DNA of 64,000 nt from Hymenobacter ruricola (GTDB taxonomy: Bacteria > Bacteroidota > Bacteroidia > Cytophagales > Hymenobacteraceae). The DNA is taken from positions 62,001-126,000 of the forward strand of contig NZ_JADQDM010000001.1 of the NCBI RefSeq assembly GCF_015694525.1, in the 5' to 3' direction. The notes under the pieces are model-generated. The model saw only the letters and a list, made by a program, of their open reading frames with translations, ran no database searches and was not told the origin of the DNA. Made by a program: the position numbers and the translations under genes. Below are positions 45,226-54,468 of the stretch, one piece after another. Positions within the stretch are counted from its first letter, which is position 1. Every line of letters begins with the position of its first letter.

Positions 45226-46404
45226 ATGTTCGATTACCTCATCGTTGGGGCCGGTTTTGCCGGCAGCGTGCTCGCCGAACGGCTGGCCACCCGCAGCAAT
45301 AAGAAGGTCCTCATCATCGACAAGCGCAGCCACATTGCGGGCAATGCTTACGACCATTACAACGAGGACGGCATCCTGGTGCACAAGTACGGCCCGCACA
45401 TTTTCCACACCAACTCGAAGGACGTGTTCGACTACCTCGGCAACTTCACCGAGTGGCGCCCCTACGAGCACCGCGTGCTGGCCTCCGTCGACGGCCAAAT
45501 GGTGCCGATGCCCATCAACCTCGACACCATCAACAAGCTCTACGGCCTGAACCTGACCAGCTTCGAAGTAGAACAGTTCTTCGAGTCGATGGCCGAGAAA
45601 GTGGACGTCATCAAAACGTCGGAAGACGTGGTGGTGAGCAAAGTCGGCCGCGAGCTCTACAACAAATTCTTCAAGAACTACACCAACAAGCAGTGGGGCC
45701 TCGACCCCTCGCAGCTCGACAAATCGGTGACCTCGCGCGTGCCTACCCGCACCAACCGCGACGACCGGTACTTCACCGACACTTACCAGGCCATGCCCCT
45801 GCACGGCTACACCCGGATGTTTGAGAAAATGCTCGACCACCCCAACATCAAGGTGATGCTGAACACCGATTACCACGAGGTAATCGACTTCATTCCCTAC
45901 AAGGAAATCATCTTCACCGGCCCGGTAGACGAGTATTTTGACTACAAATTCGGCAAGCTGCCCTACCGCTCGCTCGAATTCAAGCACGAGACGCTGAACA
46001 AGGAAAAGCACCTGGCCGCGCCCGTGGTGAACTACCCCAACGAGCACCCCTACACCCGCATCACGGAGTTCAAGGCCCTCACCGGCCAGGACCACCCCAA
46101 AACGGCCATTGTGTACGAGTACCCGCAGGCCGAAGGCGACCCGTACTACCCCATTCCGATGCCGGAAAACGCCGAGCTGTACAACAAGTACAAGAAGCTG
46201 GCCGATGAAACGCCCAACGTGCACTTCGTGGGCCGCCTCGCCACCTACAAGTACTACAACATGGACCAGGTAGTGGCCCAGGCCCTGACGCTCTACAAGA
46301 AGCTGACGGAAAAGGAAAACGCCGCCAAGCCCGCCCGCCCGGCCATTTCGGGCAGCACCGCCCTGGTGGAGAAACTGGTGAGCCGCTCGCCCAAGCAAGA
46401 GTAA
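45226..46404 (+). CDS. glf: UDP-galactopyranose mutase
   Basis: The 392-residue flavoenzyme starts with the FAD-binding VGAGFAGSVLAERLA and has HIAGNAYDHYNEDGILVHKY and GPHIFHTN, plus NKQWGLDPSQL and FVGRLATYKYYNMDQVVAQA near the end, all Glf signatures. It interconverts UDP-galactopyranose and UDP-galactofuranose, giving galactofuranose for surface glycans. It lies 58 nt after the glycosyltransferase. Confidence 0.97.
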   Translation: MFDYLIVGAGFAGSVLAERLATRSNKKVLIIDKRSHIAGNAYDHYNEDGILVHKYGPHIFHTNSKDVFDYLGNFTEWRPYEHRVLASVDGQMVPMPINLDTINKLYGLNLTSFEVEQFFESMAEKVDVIKTSEDVVVSKVGRELYNKFFKNYTNKQWGLDPSQLDKSVTSRVPTRTNRDDRYFTDTYQAMPLHGYTRMFEKMLDHPNIKVMLNTDYHEVIDFIPYKEIIFTGPVDEYFDYKFGKLPYRSLEFKHETLNKEKHLAAPVVNYPNEHPYTRITEFKALTGQDHPKTAIVYEYPQAEGDPYYPIPMPENAELYNKYKKLADETPNVHFVGRLATYKYYNMDQVVAQALTLYKKLTEKENAAKPARPAISGSTALVEKLVSRSPKQE

Positions 46405-46526
46405 CAAAACCGCATTTCTAAGTTCAGCTGCCACCCCGCACGCACGTGTTGGGGTGGCAGTTTGATTTAAAGCCTGGACCAAGCTCAGCGCTACTCCGGG
46501 CCATTGTTCTACCTATTCCCGCAGCT

Positions 46527-47906
46527 ATGAACCAATCAGAACTAGAACTTTGGGGCGGCGTCGAGTGCAGCCACTGCCGCGTGGGCGACCATTACTCGGA
46601 CCAGATGACGCGCAGCGGCCACCGCCACCGCGTTTCTGACCTGGACGCGCTGGCCGAGTTGGGACTGAAAACCCTGCGCTACCCCGTGCTCTGGGAGCAT
46701 ACCTGCCCCGACAACCCCGATACCTGCGACTGGACCTGGGCCGACGAGCGTCTGCCCCGCCTGCGCGAGCTCGGCATCAACCCCATCATCGGGCTGGTGC
46801 ACCACGGCAGCGGCCCGCGCTACACCGCCCTGCACGAGGACAATTTTGCAGAAGGCCTGGCCCGCCACGCCGGCAACGTGGCCCGGCGCTACCCCTGGCT
46901 CACCCACTTCACGCCCGTGAACGAACCGCTGACCACCGCCCGCTTCAGCACCCTCTACGGCCACTGGTACCCCCACACCACTGATGACCGCACTTTCGTG
47001 CGCGCCCTGCTCAACCAGCTCGATGCCACGCGCCAAGCCATGCGGGCTATTCGGGAAGTCATCCCGTATGCCCAACTGGTGCAAACGGAGGATTTGGCTC
47101 AGATTCACAGCACGCCCGCTATGCGCTACCAGGCTGATTTTGAGAATCATCGGCGCTGGCTCAGCTTCGATATTTTATGCGGCAAAGTCACGCCTGCGCA
47201 CTTTTTCTGGAACTACCTGACCGAAAACGGGGCCACCGAGGAAGAGCTGCAAGAATGGGTAGCCAACCCTTGCCCGCCCGACGTGCTGGGTTTGAACCAC
47301 TACCTCACCAGCGAGCGGTTTCTGGACGAGGCCGTAGAAAACTACTGGCCCTGCCACGGCGCCGACAACACCCGCCAACGCTACGCCGACGTGGAGGCCG
47401 TGCGCGTGAGCCGCGTGCAGCTGGCTGGTGTCACGAGCCTGCTCCTGCAGGCCTGGCAGCGCTACAACATTCCCGCAGCCATCACCGAAGCCCACCTCAA
47501 CTGCACCCGCGAGGAACAGGTGCGCTGGCTGCAATACGTGTGGGAATCGGCCCAGGCTGCCCGCGAGCAGGGCGCCGACGTGCGTGCCGTCACGGTGTGG
47601 TCGGTGTTTGGGGCCTACGATTGGGTGAATCTGCTCACCCGCGACGCGGGCCACTACGAAACCGGTGTGTTTGACGTGCGCAGCGGGCAATTGCGGCCCA
47701 CGCTGCTGGCCAAACAGGTGCGTGCCCTCGCCCACGGCCAGCCCTTCAGCCACCCCGTGCTGCAAAGCCTGGGCTGGTGGCAACGGCCCGTTCGCTTGCA
47801 ATTCCAGCCCAGTACCGCCCCCGATAAATCCATCGAGCCCCGCCGCATGAAACTCCAGAAAGCCGTGCGCTCAGCCGCCAAAGAAAAACTGAAGTATGCG
47901 GCCTGA
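46527..47906 (+). CDS. Glycoside hydrolase family 1-like protein
   Basis: The start at 46527 gives 459 residues, MNQSELELWGGVECSHCRVG. It has the GH1-type acid/base motif FTPVNEPLTTARFS and a candidate nucleophile region AAITEAHLNC, and the barrel segments VLWEHTCPDNPDTCDWTW. No signal peptide, so it acts inside the cell or on glycan intermediates. The 3' end overlaps the next gene by 11 nt. The cluster context suggests a role in building or trimming a galactofuranose-containing sugar, not in sugar use. Confidence 0.85.
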   Translation: MNQSELELWGGVECSHCRVGDHYSDQMTRSGHRHRVSDLDALAELGLKTLRYPVLWEHTCPDNPDTCDWTWADERLPRLRELGINPIIGLVHHGSGPRYTALHEDNFAEGLARHAGNVARRYPWLTHFTPVNEPLTTARFSTLYGHWYPHTTDDRTFVRALLNQLDATRQAMRAIREVIPYAQLVQTEDLAQIHSTPAMRYQADFENHRRWLSFDILCGKVTPAHFFWNYLTENGATEEELQEWVANPCPPDVLGLNHYLTSERFLDEAVENYWPCHGADNTRQRYADVEAVRVSRVQLAGVTSLLLQAWQRYNIPAAITEAHLNCTREEQVRWLQYVWESAQAAREQGADVRAVTVWSVFGAYDWVNLLTRDAGHYETGVFDVRSGQLRPTLLAKQVRALAHGQPFSHPVLQSLGWWQRPVRLQFQPSTAPDKSIEPRRMKLQKAVRSAAKEKLKYAA

Positions 47907-48786
47907 TTTCGTTCCCGCCCACATCGCCGACCAGGATATCCGGCCCTTGCTCATTGCCGGTGCGCACGGCACGTTGGGCCGCGCCTTTGGCCGCATTTGC
48001 CACACCCGGGGCCTCGTGGTGGCGGAATTGGGCCGTGCCGGGCTGGACATAACCAGCCTGGTCAGCGTTGAGAAAACCCTCGATGCCTTGCGCCCCTGGG
48101 CCGTGGTGAATGCCGCCGGCTACGTGCGCGTCGACGAAGCCGAAAGCAACGCCGGCGACTGCTTCCGCGAGAATGCCACCGGCCCCTCCGTGCTGGCCAC
48201 CGCCTGCGCCGCGCGGAATTTGCCCTTTCTCACTTTCTCTTCGGACTTGGTATTTGATGGGCAACAAGATGAGCCCTACGTGGAATCATCAAAGGCAAAT
48301 CCGTTGAACGTGTACGGCCGCAGTAAGCTGGCCGCCGAGCAGCGCGTGTTGGCCGTGCACCCGCAGGCACTGGTGGTGCGCACCAGCGCCTTTTTCAGCG
48401 CCTGGGATGAGTTCAACTTCGTGCATTTCGCCTTGCAGGCCGCGCGCTCCGGCCAGGATTTTGAGGCGGCTGATGATGTCCGCATCTCGCCGACTTACGT
48501 GCCCGATTTGGTTAATGCGTCGCTCGATTTGCTGCTGGATGAAGCTAACGGCATCTGGCACGTGACTAACGACGGTGCCTGCACCTGGGCCGAGCTGGCC
48601 CATATGGCCGCCGAGCACGCCGGGCGCTCGCCCGATTTTGTGGTGCCGCGGCCGATGGCGGATTTTGGTTTGCCCGCTGCCAGGCCCTTGCAAAGCGTGC
48701 TGGTGAGTGAGCGAGGTATGGTGCTGCCTTCGCTGGAAGATGCCTTGGGCCGCTGCGTAGGCGAACTGGAGCGGTACTTTGCCTAG
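47896..48786 (+). CDS. RmlD-like NAD(P)-dependent sugar reductase
   Basis: The 296-residue protein has a Rossmann start LLIAGAHGTLGRAFG, RPWAVVNAAGYVRVDEAESN, FSSDLVFDG and the active-site Tyr-Lys motif YGRSKLAAEQ, matching dTDP-4-dehydrorhamnose reductase relatives. The N-terminus has about 15 residues before the core. It overlaps the GH1-like gene by 11 nt, so the two are translationally coupled. No rmlA, B or C is near. Confidence 0.87.
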   Translation: MRPDFVPAHIADQDIRPLLIAGAHGTLGRAFGRICHTRGLVVAELGRAGLDITSLVSVEKTLDALRPWAVVNAAGYVRVDEAESNAGDCFRENATGPSVLATACAARNLPFLTFSSDLVFDGQQDEPYVESSKANPLNVYGRSKLAAEQRVLAVHPQALVVRTSAFFSAWDEFNFVHFALQAARSGQDFEAADDVRISPTYVPDLVNASLDLLLDEANGIWHVTNDGACTWAELAHMAAEHAGRSPDFVVPRPMADFGLPAARPLQSVLVSERGMVLPSLEDALGRCVGELERYFA

Positions 48787-48790
48787 CCGG

Positions 48791-48887
48791 CGTAGTAGCG
48801 CGGACTTTGTAGTCCGCGTTCCCGCGCCGTTTGGTGGTCGTTCGGGTTTTCGCCGGCGACGCGGACTACAAAGTCCGCGTTACTGCG
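48791..48887. repeat. Palindromic element, family 4
   Basis: Left arm CGTAGTAGCGCGGACTTTGT continuing AGTCCGCGT, right arm ACGCGGACTACAAAGTCCGC continuing GTTACTGCG. Pairing covers about 29 bp with few mismatches; each arm is itself palindromic (GCGGACTTTGTAGTCCGC). Located between the RmlD-like gene and secA. Confidence 0.85.
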
Positions 48888-48950
48888 CGCGGTCCGTGCT
48901 GCCAGCATGGCACAATTTCCTTTTTGGGACGGTTTTAGCGGAAGGCTCCG

Positions 48951-48958
48951 TAAATTTG
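48951..48958 (+). promoter_or_regulatory. Promoter box of secA
   Basis: TAAATTTG fits TAnnTTTG; the secA ATG is 37 nt downstream. TTG at 48924-48926 is 24 nt upstream. Confidence 0.55.
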
Positions 48959-48995
48959 GGGTGCGCCACGGCGCTACTCGCTAAAAAACTACCTG

Positions 48996-51900
48996 ATGTT
49001 TGAATTCCTAGGCAAGACCGTCGCCAAAATATTTGGCTCCAAGTCGGAGCGCGATTTAAAGGAAATCGTGCCCTACGTGGCGCTGATTAATGCCGAATAT
49101 GCCAAACTGGCCGGCTTGACCGACGACCAGTTGCGTGAGCAGACCGATGTGGTGCGAGCCCGCATTGCCGAGCGCCTCGCCGGCATTGATGGGCAGATTG
49201 CCGGTTTGCACCAGCAAATCGACTCCCAGCCCCAGCTCGACGTGGCCGTGAAAGAAGGCCTGTTTGAGCAGATTGACGCGCTGGAAAAGCAGCGCAACAA
49301 AGACCTCGAAGCCGTGCTGCTGGAGGTGCTGCCCAACGCCTTCGCCATCGTGAAGGAAACCGCCCGCCGCTACAAGGAAAACGGCCAGCTGGTGGTAACC
49401 GCCAACGCCCGCGACCGTGAATACGCCGCCACGCACCCCAACTGCGTGATTGAAGGCGACCAGGCCACCTGGTACAACAAGTGGACCGCGGCCGGTGCCG
49501 AAATCACCTGGGACATGGTGCACTACGACGTGCAGCTCATCGGCGGCGTGGTGCTGCACCAGGGCAAAATTGCCGAAATGGCCACGGGTGAGGGCAAAAC
49601 GCTGGTTTCGACCCTGCCGTCGTTCCTGAATGCGCTGTCGAAGCGTGGGGTGCACTTGGTTACCGTCAACGATTACCTGGCCAAGCGAGACTCCGAGTGG
49701 AACGCGCCGCTATTTGAGTTCCACGGCATCACCGTGGATTGCATTGATAAACACCAGCCGAATACGCCGGAGCGCCGCGCTGCGTATCAAGCCGACATCA
49801 CCTACGGCACCAACAACGAATTCGGCTTCGACTACCTGCGCGACAACATGGCGCGCGACCCCGAGGAGCTGGTGCAGCGCAAGCACCACTTCGCCATGGT
49901 CGACGAAGTGGACTCCGTGCTGATTGACGATGCGCGCACGCCGCTCATCATCTCCGGTCCGGTGCCCCGCGGCGACGTGCACGAGTTCTACCAGCTCAAG
50001 CCGCGCATTCAGCGCCTGGTGGACGAGCAGAAGAAAGTGGTGCAGAACTACCTCGTGCAGGCCCGCAAGCTCATCGCCGAAGGCAAAACTGGCGTGGAAG
50101 AAGGCGACAAAAACGGCGAGGGCGGCCTCATGCTGTTCCGCGCCCACCGTGGCCTGCCCAAGAGCAAGCCGCTCATCAAGTACCTCTCCGAGCCCGGCAT
50201 CCGGGCGGTGCTGCAGGCCACCGAAAACCATTACCTGGCCGATAACTCGCGCCAGATGCCCAAGGCCGACGAGCCGCTGTTCTTCACCATTGACGAGAAG
50301 AACAACCAGATTGAATTGACCGAGAAAGGCATTGACTTGATTACGGCCCAGGGCGAAGACCCCAAGCTGTTCATCATGCCCGACATCGGGGCAGCCGTGG
50401 CTGATATCGAGAAAAACACCGCTCTTTCGGCCGAAGAGAAGCTTGCTCAGAAGGAGAAGCTGATGAGCGACTACAACGAGAAGAGCGAGCGGGTGCACAC
50501 CGTGAACCAACTCCTGAAAGCCTATACGCTCTTCGAGAAGGACGACCAGTACATCCTGACCGAGGACGGCAAGGTGAAAATCGTGGACGAGCAAACCGGC
50601 CGCGTGATGGAAGGCCGCCGCTATTCCGACGGCCTGCACCAGGCCATCGAGGCCAAGGAAAACGTGCGCGTAGAAGACGCCACCCAGACCTACGCCACGG
50701 TGACGCTGCAGAACTACTTCCGCATGTACCACAAGCTGTGCGGCATGACCGGCACGGCCGAAACCGAAGCCGGCGAGTTCTGGGAAATCTACAAGCTCGA
50801 CGTGGTGGTGATTCCGACCAACCGCCCCATTTCGCGCAAAGACTCCGACGACCAGGTGTACAAGACGGTGCGCGAGAAATACAACGCCGTGGCCCTGGAA
50901 ATCCAGAAGCTGGTGGAAGCCGGCCGCCCGGTGCTGGTGGGTACCACTTCGGTAGAAATCTCTGAGTTGATGTCGCGCATGCTGAAGCTGCGCGGCATCC
51001 AGCACCAGGTATTGAACGCCAAGCAGAACCAGCGCGAGGCTGAAATTGTGGCCGCCGCCGGTTTCCCCGGCACCGTGACCATTGCCACCAACATGGCCGG
51101 CCGCGGTACCGACATCAAGCTGCGCGAGACCTCGCGTGAGGCGGGCGGCCTGGCCATCATCGGCACGGAGCGCCACGAAAGCCGCCGCGTCGACCGCCAG
51201 TTGCGCGGCCGTGCCGGCCGCCAGGGCGACCCGGGCACCTCGCAGTTCTTCGTGAGCCTGGAGGACAACCTGATGCGCCTGTTCGGCTCCGACCGGATTG
51301 CGAAGCTGATGGACCGTATGGGCATGGAAGAGGGCGAAGTAATTCAGCATTCGATGATTACCAACTCCATTGAGCGCGCCCAGAAGAAGGTGGAGGAAAA
51401 CAACTTCGGCACGCGCAAGCGCCTGCTGGAGTACGACGACGTGATGAACGCCCAGCGCGAGGTGGTGTACAAGCGCCGCCGCAACGCCCTGTTCGGCGAC
51501 CGCATGGAAGTCGACATCCTCAACATGATTTACGACGTGAGCGAGGACATCGCCAGCGGCCACAAAATCACGGGCGACTTCGAGGATTTCAAGCTGAACG
51601 TCATCAAGGTATTCGGCTATGACACCTTCCTGACCCAACAAGACCTGACGGGTTTGCCGCTGCCGCAGCTCACCCAGAAGCTGTACGACGAAGCCCTGGG
51701 CTACTTCCAGAGCAAGAACGAGCACATTGCCAGCAATGCCATGCCGCTCATCAACGACCTGCTGAGCCAGAACGCGCCCTACGAGAACCTCGCCGTGCCC
51801 TTCACCGACGGCAAGAAGCAGGTGCAGGCCATTGCCAACCTGAAGCGTGCCCAGGCCACCGGCGGCCACGACATCCTCCGTCAGATGGAAAAAGTGGTGG

Positions 51901-52397
51901 TGCTGAGCGTAATTGACACGGCCTGGACCCAACATTTGCGCCAGATGGACGACCTGAAGCAGGTGGTGCAAAACGCGGTGTACGAGCAGAAGGACCCGCT
52001 TTTGGTGTATAAATTCGAGAGCTTCGAGCTCTTCAAGCGCATGATTGGCAAGGTGAACGAGGAGACGACCAGCTTCCTCTTCCACGCCGACGTGCCGGTG
52101 CAGCAAAGCATGGTGGGCACCAACGAAGAGCCCGATTACTACCTCGAAGACGAGGAGCAGCACACCAATTTCACCGTCGAGCACGAGTCGATGCTCGACA
52201 CGCCCGGCGCCGGGCCCGAAGACATGGGCCCCGCCGACGTGCCCGCCGTGAAGCAAACCCCCGTGCGCAGCCAGAAGGTGGCCAACCGCAACGACAAGGT
52301 GAACGTGCAGTACATGGACGGCACCATCAAGCGCGACGTGAAGTACAAAGCCGTGGAGCAGGACGTGGAAAGCGGCCGCGCCGTGCTGGTGGACTAA
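48996..52397 (+). CDS. secA: Preprotein translocase ATPase SecA
   Basis: The 1133-residue motor drives proteins through SecYEG. Walker A MATGEGKTLVSTLPSF (about residue 193), DEAD-type VDEVDSVLIDDARTPLI (about 300), and GRGTDIKLRETSREAGGLAI with RRVDRQLRGRAGRQGDPGTS are all present. It is over 200 residues longer than E. coli SecA, as in other Bacteroidota, with additional segments in the preprotein-binding and helical regions. The C-terminus lacks the zinc-binding Cys motif. A terminator follows. Confidence 0.98.
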   Translation: MFEFLGKTVAKIFGSKSERDLKEIVPYVALINAEYAKLAGLTDDQLREQTDVVRARIAERLAGIDGQIAGLHQQIDSQPQLDVAVKEGLFEQIDALEKQRNKDLEAVLLEVLPNAFAIVKETARRYKENGQLVVTANARDREYAATHPNCVIEGDQATWYNKWTAAGAEITWDMVHYDVQLIGGVVLHQGKIAEMATGEGKTLVSTLPSFLNALSKRGVHLVTVNDYLAKRDSEWNAPLFEFHGITVDCIDKHQPNTPERRAAYQADITYGTNNEFGFDYLRDNMARDPEELVQRKHHFAMVDEVDSVLIDDARTPLIISGPVPRGDVHEFYQLKPRIQRLVDEQKKVVQNYLVQARKLIAEGKTGVEEGDKNGEGGLMLFRAHRGLPKSKPLIKYLSEPGIRAVLQATENHYLADNSRQMPKADEPLFFTIDEKNNQIELTEKGIDLITAQGEDPKLFIMPDIGAAVADIEKNTALSAEEKLAQKEKLMSDYNEKSERVHTVNQLLKAYTLFEKDDQYILTEDGKVKIVDEQTGRVMEGRRYSDGLHQAIEAKENVRVEDATQTYATVTLQNYFRMYHKLCGMTGTAETEAGEFWEIYKLDVVVIPTNRPISRKDSDDQVYKTVREKYNAVALEIQKLVEAGRPVLVGTTSVEISELMSRMLKLRGIQHQVLNAKQNQREAEIVAAAGFPGTVTIATNMAGRGTDIKLRETSREAGGLAIIGTERHESRRVDRQLRGRAGRQGDPGTSQFFVSLEDNLMRLFGSDRIAKLMDRMGMEEGEVIQHSMITNSIERAQKKVEENNFGTRKRLLEYDDVMNAQREVVYKRRRNALFGDRMEVDILNMIYDVSEDIASGHKITGDFEDFKLNVIKVFGYDTFLTQQDLTGLPLPQLTQKLYDEALGYFQSKNEHIASNAMPLINDLLSQNAPYENLAVPFTDGKKQVQAIANLKRAQATGGHDILRQMEKVVVLSVIDTAWTQHLRQMDDLKQVVQNAVYEQKDPLLVYKFESFELFKRMIGKVNEETTSFLFHADVPVQQSMVGTNEEPDYYLEDEEQHTNFTVEHESMLDTPGAGPEDMGPADVPAVKQTPVRSQKVANRNDKVNVQYMDGTIKRDVKYKAVEQDVESGRAVLVD

Positions 52398-52423
52398 GCG
52401 TCTGGTTTATTATTGGAAATGGG

Positions 52424-52455
52424 AACGCCCCGGCCGGTTGGTCGGGGCGTTTTTG
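52424..52455 (+). terminator. Terminator of secA
   Basis: AACGCCCCG (52424-52432) pairs with CGGGGCGTT, with a GGCCGGTTGGT loop region, followed by TTTTGATTTT. Confidence 0.88.
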
Positions 52456-52542
52456 ATTTTGCGTGAGTAGATGGCGCTGGTAGTCCATTATGCTACATTT
52501 ATGAAATTCTTCTCGCACTCTTCCCTGCTATTGCTGGCCTCC

Positions 52543-54288
52543 ATGTACCCTATAAAATACATCTTCTTTCTTTTGCGCGGGTGGATAGCGAGCGTTTTGC
52601 TTACCGTACTGTTCCCCATCAGCCAGGTCCATGCGCAAGTGCCGCAATGGCAAATGGTAGTGGCGTCAGACGAGTCTATTGGTTCCGGTAATGATTATTC
52701 ATCGGTGACAGGGACGGCTGTTGATGCGAATGGAAACTTATTGCTAACAGGGTATTTCACCGGTTCAGTCAATTTTGGTGGGCTCACGATGACAAGTGCT
52801 GGTGGTTCCGATGCCTTTGTGGCAAAATGGAACAGCACAACAAATAGCTTTGCCTGGGTGCAACAAGCTGGAGGAGTAGGTAACGACCAAGCAACAAGCA
52901 TTGCGATAACCGCGGCGGGCATCTACGTAGCGGGCTACTTTGGCGGCGCCAATGCTGTTTTCGGCAGTATCACACTCACTAATGGCGCTCGTTTCGCATC
53001 TAGCGACTCCTTTGTGGCTAAACTGACAGACGCCGGGACTAGCGGAGGCTTTATATGGGCCCAGCGTGTTGGTGGTACGGGCAACGAATACATCAGCGCG
53101 ATAGCTGCTAACGGCACAAGCATTTACGCAGTCGGAAATTTCGACGGCACTACTGCCACTTTTGGCGCTGCTAACTTAACAAATGCTGGCGCTGTCTCTT
53201 CCGCCGATGCCTTTGTAACAAAGCTGATTGATGCCGGGAACAGCAGCAGCTTTACTTGGGCCCAACGAGCAGGCGGCACAGGTAATGAATATGCTATTAC
53301 GGCGGCGGTAATTGGTGCAAACCTCTATGTAGCTGGTTCATTCGCCAGTCCTGCGGTCAACTTTGGCAACACGACGCTCACCAACGCCAGTAATGCCGCA
53401 GTGCCTCTCGCCGACGGGTTCATAACCCGCCTGACAGACTTGGGCACCAGTTCCAGCTATGCTTGGGCACAGCAAGTAGGCGGGCCTAATCTTGACTATG
53501 TCACTGGATTAGCAGTGAGCGGGAATAACGTGTTCATGTGCGGTGCTTTTTGTAGCTCTACGGTTGCTTTTGGCAATAGCACGCTAACCAACGCTGCTAC
53601 TAACGGAACTCGGGATGCTTTTATCGCCAAGTTGACAGATGTTGGCGCTGGTCCAGCCTTTGTATGGGCCCAACGGGCAGGCGGTACCGACAATGATTTT
53701 GCCAATGCCCTGGCGGTGGATGGAACAAATGTTTACTTGACGGGAGCCTTTGCTGGTGCTGCTGGTTTTGGCGTAATGGGTCTGACAGCGGTTGGTAGCT
53801 ATGATGTATTTATAGCCAAAGTTGTTGATTTTGGTAGTACAAGCCTTTTAGAATGGGCTCAACATGCTGGTGGTGCCGATGACGACCGTGCTAGCACAGT
53901 GACAGAAATTGGCGGAAAAGTTTACGTGGGAGGGAGTGTTGTGGCGCCAGCCTACTTTGGCGTTCAGACTGTCACAGGAAGAGGAGACATTGTGGCCTTC
54001 CTCGCCTCCCTCACCGACCCCACTCTCACTGCCACTACCGCCCTGCGTTCCGAAAACATCGGCCTCTTTCCCAATCCTGCCCACGGCCGCGTCAGCGTGC
54101 AAGTGCCTGCCCTAAACGGTTTGGCTACGCTCACCGTGCTTGATGCCCTGGGCCGTGCGGTGCGCACCCAAGCCGCCCCGGCCAACGCCCGCACCGTGCT
54201 GGACCTTGGCGGCCTGGCTCCCGGCCTCTACGCCGTGCGCGCGGAGGCGGGCGGCACCGCCACCACCCAGCGGCTGGTGGTGGAGTAG
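52543..54288 (+). CDS. T9SS-secreted repeat protein 1
   Basis: The start at 52543 gives 581 residues with a signal peptide (IASVLLTVLFPISQVHAQ); an ATG at 52501 is possible. The body consists of about eight repeats of 50-60 residues with FVWAQRAGGTGNDxAxAIA, VYVAGxF, FGxxxLTNA and DAFVAKLxD, the SBBP-like propeller pattern. The last 80 residues, from ENIGLFPNPAHGRVSVQVPA, form a T9SS sorting domain. The body is clearly AT-richer than the sorting domain, which looks native. Function unknown, probably surface-exposed. Confidence 0.86.
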   Translation: MYPIKYIFFLLRGWIASVLLTVLFPISQVHAQVPQWQMVVASDESIGSGNDYSSVTGTAVDANGNLLLTGYFTGSVNFGGLTMTSAGGSDAFVAKWNSTTNSFAWVQQAGGVGNDQATSIAITAAGIYVAGYFGGANAVFGSITLTNGARFASSDSFVAKLTDAGTSGGFIWAQRVGGTGNEYISAIAANGTSIYAVGNFDGTTATFGAANLTNAGAVSSADAFVTKLIDAGNSSSFTWAQRAGGTGNEYAITAAVIGANLYVAGSFASPAVNFGNTTLTNASNAAVPLADGFITRLTDLGTSSSYAWAQQVGGPNLDYVTGLAVSGNNVFMCGAFCSSTVAFGNSTLTNAATNGTRDAFIAKLTDVGAGPAFVWAQRAGGTDNDFANALAVDGTNVYLTGAFAGAAGFGVMGLTAVGSYDVFIAKVVDFGSTSLLEWAQHAGGADDDRASTVTEIGGKVYVGGSVVAPAYFGVQTVTGRGDIVAFLASLTDPTLTATTALRSENIGLFPNPAHGRVSVQVPALNGLATLTVLDALGRAVRTQAAPANARTVLDLGGLAPGLYAVRAEAGGTATTQRLVVE

Positions 54289-54339
54289 CGCGCTCCGCAC
54301 ACTGTGTGGTGAGTATCTGCTGTGTTGGAATGGATAGGA

Positions 54340-54371
54340 GAACGCGCCGGCCGGTTGGTTGGGGCGTTTTG
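54340..54371 (+). terminator. Terminator of repeat protein 1
   Basis: AACGCGCCGGCCGGTTGGTT followed by GGGGCGTTTTGGG is an imperfect copy of the secA terminator (same loop GGCCGGTTGGT). Confidence 0.65.
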
Positions 54372-54468
54372 GGTATTCAATTAGATTAGCAAGACAGTTT
54401 CCATTGCATATATTTACTCATAGTCTTGCTGTAGCACGGCGCTATTTCCTACTTATACCCATTGCACA

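Noticed and set aside
49710..52256. 848-codon open frame on the minus strand
   Set aside because: Opposite secA; composition is that of an antisense frame and no family motif is visible.
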